Shown: positions 34,706-46,000, counted from the first letter of the stretch. The stretch is 64,000 bases of DNA from Microbulbifer pacificus (GCF_033723955.1 NZ_CP137555.1:2224001-2288000), one strand, 5' to 3'. Notes: generated by a model from the sequence alone, not told the origin. A program made the numbers and translations.

Positions 34706-35830
34706 ATGAAAAAAATAAACTGGTATCCGCCCGTCATTCTCGGCCTGCTCGCCCTGCTGGTGCTCACCTTCGGCGCACTCGTCGTTTCCCGTTCCGATCA
34801 GGAACAGAAGGTCACAACGCTTGAAAATACCGGCCAGCAGACCTTCGAGTGGAAACTCGTCACCACATGGCCAAAAAATTTCCCCGGCCTCGGTAGCGCG
34901 CCGGAGCGCTTCGCGAAAAAAATCGACCAGATGTCCAACGGCCGCCTGAAGATCAAGGTTTACGGCGCTGGCGAGCTGGTACCGGCCATGGGTGTGTTCG
35001 GCGCGGTTTCCGATGGCGCCGCCCAGGTGGGCCACGGCGCGGCCTATTACTGGAAGGGCAAGATTCCCGCAGCGCAGTTTTTTACCGCAGTGCCCTTCGG
35101 GCTCAACGCGCAGGAAATGAATGGCTGGCTGCACTACGGCGGCGGCCTGCAGTTGTGGGAGGAGCTCTACGCGCCGTTCAACCTGATCCCCATGGCTGGC
35201 GGCTCCACCGGTGTGCAGATGGCAGGCTGGTTCAACCGCGAGATCAATTCCGTCGAGGACCTGAAAGGCCTCAAGATGCGCATCCCCGGCCTCGGCGGTG
35301 AAGTGCTGAACCGCGCCGGTGGCACTGCCGTGACCATCCCCGGCGGCGAGCTGTACACCGCCCTGCAGACCGGCGTGATAGACGCCACCGAATGGGTAGG
35401 CCCCTACAACGATCTCGCCTTCGGCTTCCACCAGATCGCCAAATACTATTACTACCCCGGTTGGCACGAGCCCGGTTCGATCCTAGAGATCATCATCAAC
35501 AAGACCGCGTTCGAAAAACTGCCGAAGGACCTGCAGGCCATCGTGCGCACCGCCGCCCGCGACGCCAACCAGGACATGCTCGACGAGTACACCGCACGCA
35601 ACAATCGCGCGCTGAAAGAGCTGGTCGGCGAGCACGGGGTGGAGCTGCGCAAACTGCCAGACGATGTCATCGCCCACCTGAAAACCATCAACGACCAGAT
35701 CATGCAGGAAACCGCGGCGAAAGATCCGCAATTTGCGCGTATCTACCAGGCCTTTCAGGACTTTGAATCCCAGGTCATCCCCTACCACCGGATCAGTGAA
35801 GAGGCGTATTACAAAACCCGGGATCACTAA
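34706..35830 (+). CDS. TRAP transporter solute-binding protein (DctP family), orphan
   Basis: A 374-residue binding protein. An uncleaved or cleavable N-terminal hydrophobic segment (PVILGLLALLVLTFGALVV) precedes the DctP domain, which has WPKNFPGLGSAPERFAKKI, MSNGRLKIKVYGAGELVPA and AAYYWKGKIPA, and the GLKMRIPGLGGEV core. Similar proteins (TakP-type) bind 2-oxo or branched carboxylates. It has no dctQM neighbour; those lie at 52.6-54.6 kb on the other strand. It may serve them in trans or use a distant pair. Confidence 0.92.
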   Translation: MKKINWYPPVILGLLALLVLTFGALVVSRSDQEQKVTTLENTGQQTFEWKLVTTWPKNFPGLGSAPERFAKKIDQMSNGRLKIKVYGAGELVPAMGVFGAVSDGAAQVGHGAAYYWKGKIPAAQFFTAVPFGLNAQEMNGWLHYGGGLQLWEELYAPFNLIPMAGGSTGVQMAGWFNREINSVEDLKGLKMRIPGLGGEVLNRAGGTAVTIPGGELYTALQTGVIDATEWVGPYNDLAFGFHQIAKYYYYPGWHEPGSILEIIINKTAFEKLPKDLQAIVRTAARDANQDMLDEYTARNNRALKELVGEHGVELRKLPDDVIAHLKTINDQIMQETAAKDPQFARIYQAFQDFESQVIPYHRISEEAYYKTRDH

Positions 35831-36025
35831 TCCGAAGGCCAGTCACCAGGAATTGCCACTTTTTGCATAAAAATTAGGAAAAAAATCCGGCCAGCGGGGC
35901 TTAACCGGAATGCCTCGCTGGTGCTCGCCGCTCTGCAGAATTTCCCCCGGGGCAGACTGCGCATACCGCTTATTTATTGGGCGATTTTGGTGTCATAATG
36001 CCGGCCTGCTCCATCCCCTATTCAG

Positions 36026-36889
36026 TTGAAGACCGTGAAACCCCCAAAACGCCTGCAGCCCCTCGTCGATGACGGATTGATCGATGAAGTTATCAGCCGC
36101 CTGATGAGTGGCAAAGAAGCCGACATTTTCATTGTCCGCTGTGGTGACCATATCCGCTGTGCCAAGGTCTATAAAGATGCGATCAAACGCAGCTTCAAAA
36201 AGGCAGCCCAGTACCAGGAGGGCAGGAAAGTGCGCAGCGGACGCCAGGCGAGGGCCATGGAAAAGCGTTCCAACTACGGCCGCAAACAACAGGAAGAGAT
36301 TTGGCAAAATGCCGAGATCGACGCCCTGTCCCGGCTGAGTCGCGCCGGTGTGCGCGTACCGGAAACCTACGGTTGTGTCGATGGTGTACTGCTGATGGAA
36401 CTGGTCACCGACGAGGCGGGCGATGTCGCCCCGCGGCTCGGCGAAGTGATCATGTCGCAAGAGCAGGCGCTCGAAGATCACGCGCTGATGATGCACTACA
36501 TTACGCTCATGCTTTGCGCGGGCATTGTGCACGGCGACCTGTCCGAATTTAACGTGCTGGTGGATGATTACGGCCCGGTGATTATCGACCTGCCGCAGGC
36601 TATTAATGCCGCCGCCAACAACAGCGCGCGGGAAATGTTTGCCCGCGATGTGAACAACATGCGTCGCTACTATGGTGAATTTGCCCCCGAGCTACTGCAC
36701 ACGCAGTACGCCAAGGAAATTTGGGCGCTGTACGCCGAAGGTAATTTGACGCCGGATACTGTGCTCAGCGGCGAGTTTGAAGACGACAGCGACAGTGCCG
36801 ATGTAGACGGCGTGCTGGAAGAAATCAAAGCCGTGATGCGCGAGGAGCAGGAGCGGCAGCAGCGCATCCTTGAAGCGGAATATGAATAG
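36026..36889 (+). CDS. RIO-type serine protein kinase (PA4780-like)
   Basis: A 287-residue RIO1-related kinase. Key features: SGKEADIFIVRCGDHIRCAKVY (P-loop and lysine), GRKVRSGRQARAM, the catalytic loop IVHGDLSEFNVLV and the metal-binding IIDLP. Compared with eukaryotic RIO kinases it is short; bacterial homologues in Pseudomonas have the same length and a similar role in stress signalling that is not well known. The start may be TTG at 36026 or GTG at 36035; I kept the first because MKTVKPPKR resembles homologues. The acidic C-terminal tail is coiled-coil-like. Confidence 0.9.
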   Translation: MKTVKPPKRLQPLVDDGLIDEVISRLMSGKEADIFIVRCGDHIRCAKVYKDAIKRSFKKAAQYQEGRKVRSGRQARAMEKRSNYGRKQQEEIWQNAEIDALSRLSRAGVRVPETYGCVDGVLLMELVTDEAGDVAPRLGEVIMSQEQALEDHALMMHYITLMLCAGIVHGDLSEFNVLVDDYGPVIIDLPQAINAAANNSAREMFARDVNNMRRYYGEFAPELLHTQYAKEIWALYAEGNLTPDTVLSGEFEDDSDSADVDGVLEEIKAVMREEQERQQRILEAEYE

Positions 36890-37020
36890 CCTTCTGCCAA
36901 ACCGATTGCTTCAATCTGCCGCGATTAAATCCACCCCGCCGGGGGTTTAAACCAGGATATTTTTGATTGTGACCAGAACATAATTGGTTGCAGCTTTTTT
37001 ACCGTCATTTGGATTAATTA

Positions 37021-37374
37021 ATGTCGAACCGCAAATTTTTTTACAAAGGCCGCCAGGATCCGCGGGAAAACCATGTCAAATTCGGTTTTGCAACCAAGGC
37101 CTCCGCGAAATCCGGCAGCAAGAAATATCCGCTGCCACTGGTAGTGACCAGTGAAGAGCGCAAACGGGAAGTGGAAGCACTGGTGGCCGACGCACAGTTA
37201 TACGCAGAGGTCAGTATTGATAGCCGTGAGGGCGCAGTTGAATCCATTGCGGAACTGACGGCCCTGCTCAACAAAAAGGGTACGGTCAAACTCGACAAGA
37301 TTCCCGAGCGCAATGAGCCCTGCAGCTGCGGCAGTGGTAAAAAATACAAAAAGTGCTGTGGGCTGGGTGACTGA
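37021..37374 (+). CDS. PBPRA1643-type SWIM/SEC-C metal-binding protein
   Basis: A 117-residue protein. The C-terminal SEC-C zinc motif reads [17 protein letters not shown]. The N terminus ([21 protein letters not shown]) is conserved in the PBPRA1643 family, and the middle contains a short helical domain. SEC-C motifs in SecA and YecA bind zinc and ribosome or SecB partners; the role of this stand-alone family is unknown. It is monocistronic, followed by a strong terminator. Confidence 0.9.
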   Translation: MSNRKFFYKGRQDPRENHVKFGFATKASAKSGSKKYPLPLVVTSEERKREVEALVADAQLYAEVSIDSREGAVESIAELTALLNKKGTVKLDKIPERNEPCSCGSGKKYKKCCGLGD

Positions 37375-37433
37375 TTAGACGGACTTAAAGCTATCAAGCC
37401 GTTCCGGGATCGGACACTTATGCAAGCAAAAAG

Positions 37434-37459
37434 CGGGGCCAGCGGGCCCCGTTTTTTTT
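37434..37459 (+). terminator. Rho-independent terminator after the SEC-C gene
   Basis: CGGGGCC and GGCCCCG form a 7-bp stem with a 4-nt loop, followed by eight T residues. Confidence 0.9.
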
Positions 37460-37528
37460 GACCAGATAGTGATTCGTTTTGGTGCAAGTCAGGCATCCGA
37501 ATGCACCATGCATCGCGCGAAAACAGTG

Positions 37529-37700
37529 CCCTACCTCCCTAATATGACAGTTGTGCGCTTTGTAAAGGTGCGGTGACAAACTGTGACAATCAATCAGTAA
37601 CTCCTGACGTCTGCGGTTAATTAGCATCGGGCGGCCTTTGCTGTTGTTGTGGTTTTGTAACAGCGAAAAACAAATAAAAAATAAACTCTCAGGAGTGACC
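37529..37700 (+). promoter_or_regulatory. Leader and promoter region of protease 1, duplicated upstream of protease 2
   Basis: The 326-bp gap from 37375 holds the preceding terminator and then this leader. Its segments CTACCTCCCTA, ACAAACTGTGACA, AGTAACT and the ribosome-site area ATAAAAAATAAACTCTCAGGAG recur in the same order before the second protease (42886-43052). No classical sigma-70 boxes are obvious. The conservation suggests a shared promoter and untranslated region. Confidence 0.55.
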
Positions 37701-40700
37701 ATGAAAATAAAAACGCTGAGCAGCGCAATAGCTGCCGCGTTGTACAGTCTTGGGGCCATGCACAGCGTTCACGCTGCAGGTCAGGAAAAGGTGGTGCTCA
37801 AAACTCTGGATTTGAGCCAGCCGGTTTACCAGGAATACAAAGCGCAATATCAGAAAAACCAGGTGCTGGAAAACAACGGGGCCAATATCCAGCTCCAGAA
37901 TGCCAGTACCAACCAGAAATTTTTTCGCGAAGAAGGCCTCACCGGCACGCACAAATATTTCGTGCGCCTGAAAGACCTGCCTGCGGCCGTATACGACGGT
38001 GGCGTTGAAGGTCTGGCCAGCACCAAGGACCTGCTGAAAAGCGGCGCCAAAGCGCGCGGCAATCAAACCCTGAATGCCTACACCAGCCACCTGCAGTCCA
38101 AGCAGCAGGCCCTGGTGAGCCAGGCCGCCGGCAAAGGCGTTAACCTGCAGGTTCTGGAAAGCTTCCAGGTAGCCTTGAACGCGGTGACTGCAGAGCTGAC
38201 CCAGGATGAAGCGGAAGCGCTGTCCGAGCTGCCGAATGTTGCCGGCGTCGAGCGCGTGCGCATCTATGAACTGCTGACCGACGTCGGTCCGGAATTTGTC
38301 GGTGCTGGTGCTGCCTGGAACGGCGACAGCCGTATTGGCGGCAAGTACATGGGTGAAGGTATTGTTGCGGGTATCCTGGATACCGGCGTCAACACCGACC
38401 ACCCCTCTTTCGCCGCCACCGGCGACGATGGCTACACCGTACAGAACCCGCTGGGTGAAGGTGTGTACCTGCACGACTGTGCGGTAGATGGACAAGAAGA
38501 GCTGTGTAACAGCAAGCTCATCGGTATCTGGTCTCATGCAACGATTACCGATACTTTCCGCGGTCCTGAAGTCTGTCGCCGCGGCATTTGTACCCCGGGT
38601 GATATGCTGCGTCCGGCATACGGCGAAGACTACAACGGCCACGGTTCCCACACTGCGAGTACCGTTGCCGGTAACGTAATCAACAATGCGCCCTACTCGC
38701 TGCCGCAGCTGGCCGAGGTCAGCGACGGTCTCGATACCGGCTTCGATTTCGACAAGATTTCCGGTGTTGCACCGCACGCCAACATCATTTCCTACCAGGT
38801 CTGTTACCCGGAAGCCGGCTGTCCCGGCGATGCGCTGGTAGCCGGTATTGAACAGGCGATCCAGGACGGCGTAGACGTCATCAACTACTCCATCAGTGGT
38901 GGTGTGGATCCCTGGAACTCCGCCACCGAGCTGGCATTCCTCGCCGCGCGCGAAGCGGGTATCAGTGTTGCCGCCTCCGCCGGTAACGCAGGCCCCACCC
39001 TGCAGACCGTCAACCACACCTCGCCGTGGCTGACCAGCGTGGCCGCGACTACCCACAGCCGTGAAATGGCGGTGGAAACCGCTGTCAGCTACGCCGGCTT
39101 TATCGACCCCGCCGCCGGCAGCGAAGTGCCCAAGTGGTCCGAGACCGGACTGGTGGGCGGCTCCCTGAACTCGGAAGAAGTCACCGGTGTGGTGGTCTGG
39201 GCCAAGGATTACGCGGATGCCGCTGGCGTCAAAGACGGCAACGGCTACTGTGCGACCGAGTACGCGCCGGGCACGTTCGACTTCTACAAAGACGGCGTCA
39301 CCCCGATTGCCGATCCGGCTACCGGTGCCACCGCCGCCGATGGCGGTGTCAACGTCTTCGTCGTCTGCCAGCGCCACTCGGCCACCGATCCCAACGCCAA
39401 CGCGCGTACCGCGAAGGTCGCGAACATCAAGGCGGGCGGTGCCGACGGTTTCATCATGTACAACCGCGATCTCGACCAGGGCACCGTTGCCGAGGTCTAC
39501 GAGCTGCCGTCCGTGCACTTCACCAACCAGCAGTGGAACGGTGTTTACCCGGACGACGGCCTGGAAGACTGGGTCGACCACTCCACCCAGCGCGGCCACA
39601 TGATCACCCTGAAGCCGGCAACCGTTGCGCGCCGTATCGATCCGGCCGCGGCCGATCAGATGGCAGAGTTCTCCTCGCGCGGGCCTTCCGTGATCCCGGA
39701 AAACCGCGAAGTGATGTCCCCGAGCATCTCCGCGCCGGGTGTGGAGATCTACGCGGCCTATGCCGATGAACACCCGTTCAGTTCCGCCGCTTCCGGCGAC
39801 TATGCGACCCTGCAGGGTACTTCCATGTCCGCGCCCCACGTCACCGGTGCCCTGGCGCTGATGACCCAGGCTCACCCGGACTGGACCCCGGCGGAAATCC
39901 AGTCTGCGCTGCAGCTGACTGCCGTGGCGGAAGTGTGGGATCCCGCGCGCAACGAAAAAGCCAGCACCTGGGCCACCGGCTCCGGACGTCTGGATGTGGC
40001 CGCGGCGCTCGACGCCCAGCTGATCATGGATGTACCGGTTGAACAGTACCTCGAAGCCAACCCGGCCAACGGTGGCAACGCAGGTGGACTGAACACCCCG
40101 TACATGATCGACATGAACTGCCGCCTGAGCTGTACCTGGATCCGTACCGTGGAAGCTACGGTCGATGGAACCTGGAACATCTCCAGCAAAACCGGCGAGG
40201 CCAGTGTGAAGCTGAGCGCAACCCCGGCCACCTTCAGCCTGAAAGCGGGCGAGAAGCAGACCGTGGTAGTGACCGGCAGCTGGGTCGACTCCCAGAGCAT
40301 CCACGACGTGCCTTACGGCCTCAGCGTGTTTGGCGAAGTACTGGTTGAAAACGCCGCTACCCCGGGTGAAACCGTGGCGCGCATGCCGGTGGAAATGAAC
40401 CTGGCGCAGGGCGACCTGCCCACCGACATCAACATCACCGCGCACCGCGACCAGGACAAGTACACCCTGTCCGGGGTTGAGGTGAAGGATGCCCCGCAGC
40501 TCACCGGCCGCGTGTTCTCCAAGGTGGCGCCCGCCATCGAGACCATCGAGGTCAACCAGCGTGCCACCGGCAACGGTACCAACCTGTTCGAATACACCAG
40601 CGATGTTGAAGACCCGACAGTGCATGTGAGCTGGGTTTCCGTACCGGAAAACGCCGTGCGCCTGATCGCGGAAGTGCTGGAAAACCTGCACAGCGATGAG

Positions 40701-42752
40701 ACCCGCGCGAGCAACCGCTATGGCCAGCTGGGTCTGTATGTGGGTGTCGACCTGAACGGCGACGGTATTCCGCAGTACGACACCGAAGCCGTGTGTAAGT
40801 CCGTGCTCGCCAGTGGCGATGGCAAGGACTGGTGCAACATCAACTACCCGCAGGCGGGCAACTACTGGGTCGTGTGGCAGAACCACGCCACGTACAGCGG
40901 CGACTTTGTGGATGACTTCAAGGTTGCCACCGGTGTGGTCACCACCGAGCAGGACAGCGACCTGAGCTTGTCTCTGCCGTCCAGCGCGGAAGTGGGTGAA
41001 GCGTTCGACCTGAGCATCAACTGGCAGGATCTGGGCCTGGCCAAGGGCGAGTTCTTCTACAGTGCCTTCGACCTCGGCAGCAGCCCGACCAATGCTGGCA
41101 ACCTGGGTATGGTGCCGTTCAAGATCACCCGCAGCGACAACGATGTGGATATCGAGACCAGCAAGACTCGTGCCCGCGTTGGTGATGTGGTCGACGTGAC
41201 CGTCAAGGTGCAGCCGAACCTGTCCGGTTATGACCGCAGCTTCGAGCTGGCGAGTGTTCTGCCGGAAGGCCTGACCCTGGTGAGTGGCTCTGTGTCCGCC
41301 AGCCGCAGTGAATACCTCGGCGGCGTAGTGGAAACCGAAAATGGTTTCACCGTCACCGGTGCTCAGCTGAGCTCTGTGGACTGGAAACCGGAGTACGTCA
41401 TCACCAACTCTCTGGAAGACAGCATGTGTCGTACCCCAGATGTGGGCCTCGGCGACGGCTATATCGACCTGAAGCGGGCCGGTATCTACCCGAGTGACTA
41501 CTTCGGTGAGAACTACACCGACGGCGCAATCCCGTTCCCGTTCGAGTGGGTTTGGCCGGGCTTTGGCGACTACAGCTTCTACATGAACACCGAAGCGCCG
41601 TCGCTGCTGACCGACTCCATCTACATCCACCCGAACGGCGCCATCGACCTTAACGGCCTGATGTCCCGCAGCTATGGCTCCAACGCCGCGTTCGCCCCGT
41701 ATCCCTACACCCTGGGTACCGCGTTCCAGGTAGTCGGCGGTATGTGGTACGGCGCAGCCGGTAGAGTCTTTGGTGCGCTGTACAACCCGAGCGCCGACGA
41801 CGAGGTTAACTCCGGTACCACCGTGGCCTTTACCGACAACCACCTGATCGTGGAGTGGGACCGCATTGGCCGTATCGATCCGTCCACTAACCCGATGTCG
41901 CCGATGGACGACCACTACGATGTGGAGTTCATCCTGAGCCGCGGCTACGACCACAGTGACGGCGCCTACGAGATGTACCTGGCGTACGACAACCTGAACT
42001 GGGGCTCCCAGCTCGCCGGTACACTGACCGTTGGTACATATGCCACCGCCGGTGTGCGTGGTCTGAAATCTCCGGCGACCGCGTTCGGTGGTTTCGGTGA
42101 AAACGGCGACCTGTCTACCGCCATCGGTAACGGCAACCTGCCGTCGGTGCTGCATGACAACCAGGTGTTCTGCTTCGACTACCGTGGCCCGGAAACCTCA
42201 GCGTTTGAAATCACCTTCCAGGTGCGCGCAAACGCCAAGGCTGCCGGTACCGTGCAGACCATCGACGTTGGCAACGCCGTCGACGGACTGGACACCCTGC
42301 AGGTAACCGCGGACATCACCGTCCCCGGCAATATCACCCTGGGTGAGATCGCCGACCAGCAGGTGAACGAGGACGAAACGCTTGCGGGTATCACCGTGCT
42401 GTACGCGGACGAGGACAACGGTGCGAACGTGATCACTGTAACCGGTGACAACATCAGCGCTGAAATTCACGGTAACGCGTCCGGTTCCACCTTCGACCTG
42501 ATCCCGGCGGAAAACTTCCACGGCACCACTGAGGTGACGGTAACCGTTGCCGACGCGCTGTTCCCGAACGACGCCGTCTCCACCTCTTTCACCCTGACCG
42601 TGGTTTCCGACGGCGTGGATGAGTCTGCGGTTGAGGAAGAAGTCGTGGTTGAAGAGAAACCCAAGAAGAAAAAAGGTGGTTCCATGTTCTACCTGCTGGC
42701 CCTGCTTGCAGTGGCTGGCCTGATTCGTCGCCGCAGAATTACTCTGCACTAA
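37701..42752 (+). CDS. Giant S8 family serine protease with GlyGly-CTERM sorting tail, copy 1
   Basis: A 1683-residue subtilisin-type protease. Signal peptide 1-25 (ends HSVHA), then an I9-like propeptide (about 85-200). Catalytic residues: Asp227 in ILDTGVNTDHPSF, His314 in HGSHTAST, oxyanion Asn429 in SAGNAGP and Ser708 in GTSMSAPHVTG. A PA domain is inserted at about 490-620. Several beta-rich domains follow, then a cadherin-like domain (about 1540-1640) starting ITLGEIADQQVNEDE. A Lys-rich linker leads to the tail: Gly1659-Gly1660, a hydrophobic helix and RRRR. This is the GlyGly-CTERM pattern recognised by rhombosortase after type II secretion. The start is ATG after AGGAGTGACC. Its neighbour is a close tandem paralogue. 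Confidence 0.93.
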   Translation: MKIKTLSSAIAAALYSLGAMHSVHAAGQEKVVLKTLDLSQPVYQEYKAQYQKNQVLENNGANIQLQNASTNQKFFREEGLTGTHKYFVRLKDLPAAVYDGGVEGLASTKDLLKSGAKARGNQTLNAYTSHLQSKQQALVSQAAGKGVNLQVLESFQVALNAVTAELTQDEAEALSELPNVAGVERVRIYELLTDVGPEFVGAGAAWNGDSRIGGKYMGEGIVAGILDTGVNTDHPSFAATGDDGYTVQNPLGEGVYLHDCAVDGQEELCNSKLIGIWSHATITDTFRGPEVCRRGICTPGDMLRPAYGEDYNGHGSHTASTVAGNVINNAPYSLPQLAEVSDGLDTGFDFDKISGVAPHANIISYQVCYPEAGCPGDALVAGIEQAIQDGVDVINYSISGGVDPWNSATELAFLAAREAGISVAASAGNAGPTLQTVNHTSPWLTSVAATTHSREMAVETAVSYAGFIDPAAGSEVPKWSETGLVGGSLNSEEVTGVVVWAKDYADAAGVKDGNGYCATEYAPGTFDFYKDGVTPIADPATGATAADGGVNVFVVCQRHSATDPNANARTAKVANIKAGGADGFIMYNRDLDQGTVAEVYELPSVHFTNQQWNGVYPDDGLEDWVDHSTQRGHMITLKPATVARRIDPAAADQMAEFSSRGPSVIPENREVMSPSISAPGVEIYAAYADEHPFSSAASGDYATLQGTSMSAPHVTGALALMTQAHPDWTPAEIQSALQLTAVAEVWDPARNEKASTWATGSGRLDVAAALDAQLIMDVPVEQYLEANPANGGNAGGLNTPYMIDMNCRLSCTWIRTVEATVDGTWNISSKTGEASVKLSATPATFSLKAGEKQTVVVTGSWVDSQSIHDVPYGLSVFGEVLVENAATPGETVARMPVEMNLAQGDLPTDINITAHRDQDKYTLSGVEVKDAPQLTGRVFSKVAPAIETIEVNQRATGNGTNLFEYTSDVEDPTVHVSWVSVPENAVRLIAEVLENLHSDETRASNRYGQLGLYVGVDLNGDGIPQYDTEAVCKSVLASGDGKDWCNINYPQAGNYWVVWQNHATYSGDFVDDFKVATGVVTTEQDSDLSLSLPSSAEVGEAFDLSINWQDLGLAKGEFFYSAFDLGSSPTNAGNLGMVPFKITRSDNDVDIETSKTRARVGDVVDVTVKVQPNLSGYDRSFELASVLPEGLTLVSGSVSASRSEYLGGVVETENGFTVTGAQLSSVDWKPEYVITNSLEDSMCRTPDVGLGDGYIDLKRAGIYPSDYFGENYTDGAIPFPFEWVWPGFGDYSFYMNTEAPSLLTDSIYIHPNGAIDLNGLMSRSYGSNAAFAPYPYTLGTAFQVVGGMWYGAAGRVFGALYNPSADDEVNSGTTVAFTDNHLIVEWDRIGRIDPSTNPMSPMDDHYDVEFILSRGYDHSDGAYEMYLAYDNLNWGSQLAGTLTVGTYATAGVRGLKSPATAFGGFGENGDLSTAIGNGNLPSVLHDNQVFCFDYRGPETSAFEITFQVRANAKAAGTVQTIDVGNAVDGLDTLQVTADITVPGNITLGEIADQQVNEDETLAGITVLYADEDNGANVITVTGDNISAEIHGNASGSTFDLIPAENFHGTTEVTVTVADALFPNDAVSTSFTLTVVSDGVDESAVEEEVVVEEKPKKKKGGSMFYLLALLAVAGLIRRRRITLH

Positions 42753-42885
42753 TAGGTGACGCATGACCTGAGTGTGCAACCGGCTGACGGTTGCCACACT
42801 CCACGCTTAAAAAGGGCCGACTTGTCGGCCCTTTTCTTTTTTTCGAAATCCGCTAATTGCCCGCACCAATTTTTTCCTGTTCTTC
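42753..42885 (+). terminator. Terminator after protease 1
   Basis: AAAGGGCCGA and TCGGCCCTTT (42811-42834, CTTG loop) are followed by a T-rich tract to 42843. The rest of the stretch up to 42885 shows nothing else. It separates the two protease transcripts, so each has its own leader. Confidence 0.85.
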
Positions 42886-43052
42886 CCTTACCTCCCTATT
42901 GTGTCAAAAAAGGCTGAAAACCAGCGCCGTAACAAACTGTAACAGTTTATCGGTAACTGCCACGGCGCCCGGTTCTTTAGCATCGAGAGGCCTCTGCTGT
43001 TTTGGGTTAGTGACAGCAAATTGAAATAAAAAATAATCTCTCGGGAGTAGCC
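42886..43052 (+). promoter_or_regulatory. Leader and promoter region of protease 2, copy of the protease 1 leader
   Basis: This stretch repeats the protease 1 leader: TTACCTCCCTA, ACAAACTGTAACA, GGTAACT, TAGCATCG, GCCTCTGCTGTT and AATAAAAAATAATCTCTCGGGAG occur in the same order and spacing as upstream of 37701. The duplication unit therefore included regulatory DNA as well as the gene. No clear -35/-10 pair is evident. Confidence 0.55.
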
Positions 43053-46000
43053 ATGAAGATAAAAACGCTGAGTAGCGCCGTCGCTGCCGCGTTGTACAGT
43101 CTTGGGGCCATGCACAGCGTTCACGCGGCAGGGCAGGAAAAGGCGGAGCTCAAGACACTGGATCTGAGCCTGCCCGTATACCAGGAATACAAGGCGCAAT
43201 ATCAGAAAAACCAGGTGCTGGAAAATAATGGAGCCAATATCCAGCTCCAAAATGCACGCACCAATCAGAAATTTTTGCGTGAGGAAGGCCTCACCGGTAC
43301 GTACAAATATTTCGTGCGCCTGAAGGACCTGCCTGCTGCCGTGTACGACGGTGGTGTCGACGGCCTGGCCAGCACCAAGGATTTGCTGAAAACCGGCGTC
43401 AAAGCCCGCGGCAACAGCACGCTGAACGCCTACACCAGCCATCTGCAATCCAAACAACAGGCGCTGGTTAGCCAGGCGGCCGGCAAAGGTGTCCACCTGC
43501 AGGTGCTGGAAAGTTTCCAGGTCGCGCTGAACGCGGTGACCGCAGAACTGACCCAGGATGAAGCCGAGGCACTGTCCCAGCTGCCGAACGTGGCGGGCGT
43601 GGAGCGCGTACGCATCTACGAGCTGGATACCGATGTGGGTCCGGAATTTGTTGGCGCCGGTGCCGCCTGGGAAGGCAACAATGCCGTTGGCGGCCGCTTT
43701 ATGGGTGAGGGCATCGTTGCTGGTATCCTCGATACTGGTGTGAATACCGACCACCCGTCCTTCGCCGCCACCGGCGACGACGGCTACACCGTGCAGAATC
43801 CGCTGGGCAGCGACATTTATCTGCACGACTGTGCGGTAGATGGCCAGGCCGAGCTGTGTAACAGCAAGCTGATCGGTGTCTGGTCCCACCCCACCATTAC
43901 CGACAGCTACCGCGGTCCCGAGCGTTGCACCGCCCGTGGCTGTACCCCGGGCCCGATTCTGCGTCCGCCGATCGGTGAGGACTACGCAGGCCACGGTTCC
44001 CACACCGCCAGCACCGTCGCCGGCAACGTGATCTACAACGCACCCTATGTGCTGCCGGAAGCGGCCGAGGCCAGCGACGGCTTTGATACCGGATTCAAGT
44101 TCGAAAAAGTGTCCGGCATGGCGCCGCACGCCAACATCATTTCCTACCAGGTCTGCTACCCGGAAGCCGGCTGTCCGGCGGATGCACTGGTGGCCGGTAT
44201 TGAGCAGGCCATCCAGGACGGCGTAGACGTTATCAACTACTCCATCAGCGGCGGTGTCGACCCGTGGAACAGCTCTACCGAGCTGGCGTTCCTGGCGGCG
44301 CGCGAAGCGGGTATCAGTGTGGCGGCCTCAGCCGGCAACGCGGGCCCGAAACTCCTGACCGCGAACCATGTGTCCCCCTGGCTGACCAGCGTCGCGGCGA
44401 CCACCCATACCCGCGAGATGGCGATTGAAACCGCGGTGAGCTATGCCGGTTTCATCGACCCGGCCGCTGGCAGTGAAGTACCGGACTGGGCCGAGACCGG
44501 CCTCGTCGGCGGCTCGCTGAACCCGGAAGAAATCACCGGTGTGGTGGTGTGGGCCAAGGACTACGCCGATGCCGAGGGTGTGAAAGACAACAACGGCTAC
44601 TGCGCCACCCCCTACGCGCCGGGTACCTTTGATTTCTACAAGGACGGTACGGCGATCACAGATCCGGCCACCGGCGCCACCGCGGCCGACGGCGGCGTGA
44701 ATGTGTTTGTGGTGTGTCAGCGCCACGCCGCCAACGACCCCAATGCCAATGCGCGCACCGCCAAGGTGACGATCGTCAAGGCCGGTGGCGCGGACGGCTT
44801 CATCATGTACAACCGCGATCGCGACCAGGGCACCGTGCCCGAGCTCTATGAGCTGCCGTCGGTGCACTTCACCTACGACCAGTGGAACGGGGTCTACCCG
44901 GCCAACGGCCTGGAGGACTGGGTCGACAGCACTTCTGAGCGCGGTCACATGATTACCCTGAGCCCGGCTACCGTGGAGCGCCGCATCGATCCGGCCAACG
45001 CCGATCAGCTGGCGGACTTCTCCTCCCGCGGTCCCTCCCCTATCGCGGCAAACCGCGAAGTGATGGTGCCGAGCCTGGCAGCGCCGGGTGTGGCCATCTA
45101 CGCGGCCTACGCCGACGAACATCCCTTCAGCGAAACCCCTTTCTCTGCGGACTGGGATACCCTGCAGGGTACCTCCATGGCCGCGCCCCACGTTACCGGT
45201 GCGCTGGCGCTGATGACCCAGGCGCACCCGGACTGGACCCCGGCGGAAATCCAGTCTGCACTGCAGATGACCGCAATGGCGGACGTGTTTGACGCCGATA
45301 AAAATCAGGTGGCCAACAGCTGGGCGACCGGTTCCGGACGACTGGATCTGGCGGCGGCGATCGATGCGCAGCTGATCATGGACGTACCGGTGGAACAGTA
45401 CCTCGAAGCCAACCCGGCCAACGGTGGCAACGTCGGTGCGCTGAACACCCCCTACATGATCGACACTAACTGTCGTCTCACCTGCACCTGGATCCGCACC
45501 GTCGAGGCCACCGTCGATGGCACCTGGAACGTTTCCACCAAGACCGGTGAGGCCAGCGTGGCGTTGAGCGCGAGCCCGGCGACCTTCAGCCTGAAAAAAG
45601 GTCAGAAGCAGTCCATCGTGATGACCGGCAAGTGGGTCGATTCCCAGACCCTCACCGATATCCCCTACGGCCTGAGTGTGTTCGGTGAAGTGATGATCGA
45701 AAACGCTGCCACTCCGGGTACTAGCATCGCGCGCATGCCGATGGAGATGGTACTGGCGGAAGGTGACTTGCCGATCGGCGTCGACATTACCGCGCACCGC
45801 GAACAGGACAAATACACACTGTCCGGCCTCGAAACCCGTGATGCGCCGCAGCTCACTGGGCGCGTTTTTGCCAAAACCGCACCGACCATTGAGACCATTG
45901 AGGTACAGCAGCGCGCCAACGGCAACGGTTCCAACCTGTTTACGGTAACCGGTGACGTCGAGGATCCCTCGGTACATGTGTCCTGGGTTTCCGTTCCGGA

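Noticed and set aside
37689..42155. A 1488-codon open frame on the minus strand opposite protease 1
   Set aside because: It mirrors the codon pattern of the protease, has no domain or export signal, and its product is a His/Gly/Val-rich antisense composition.
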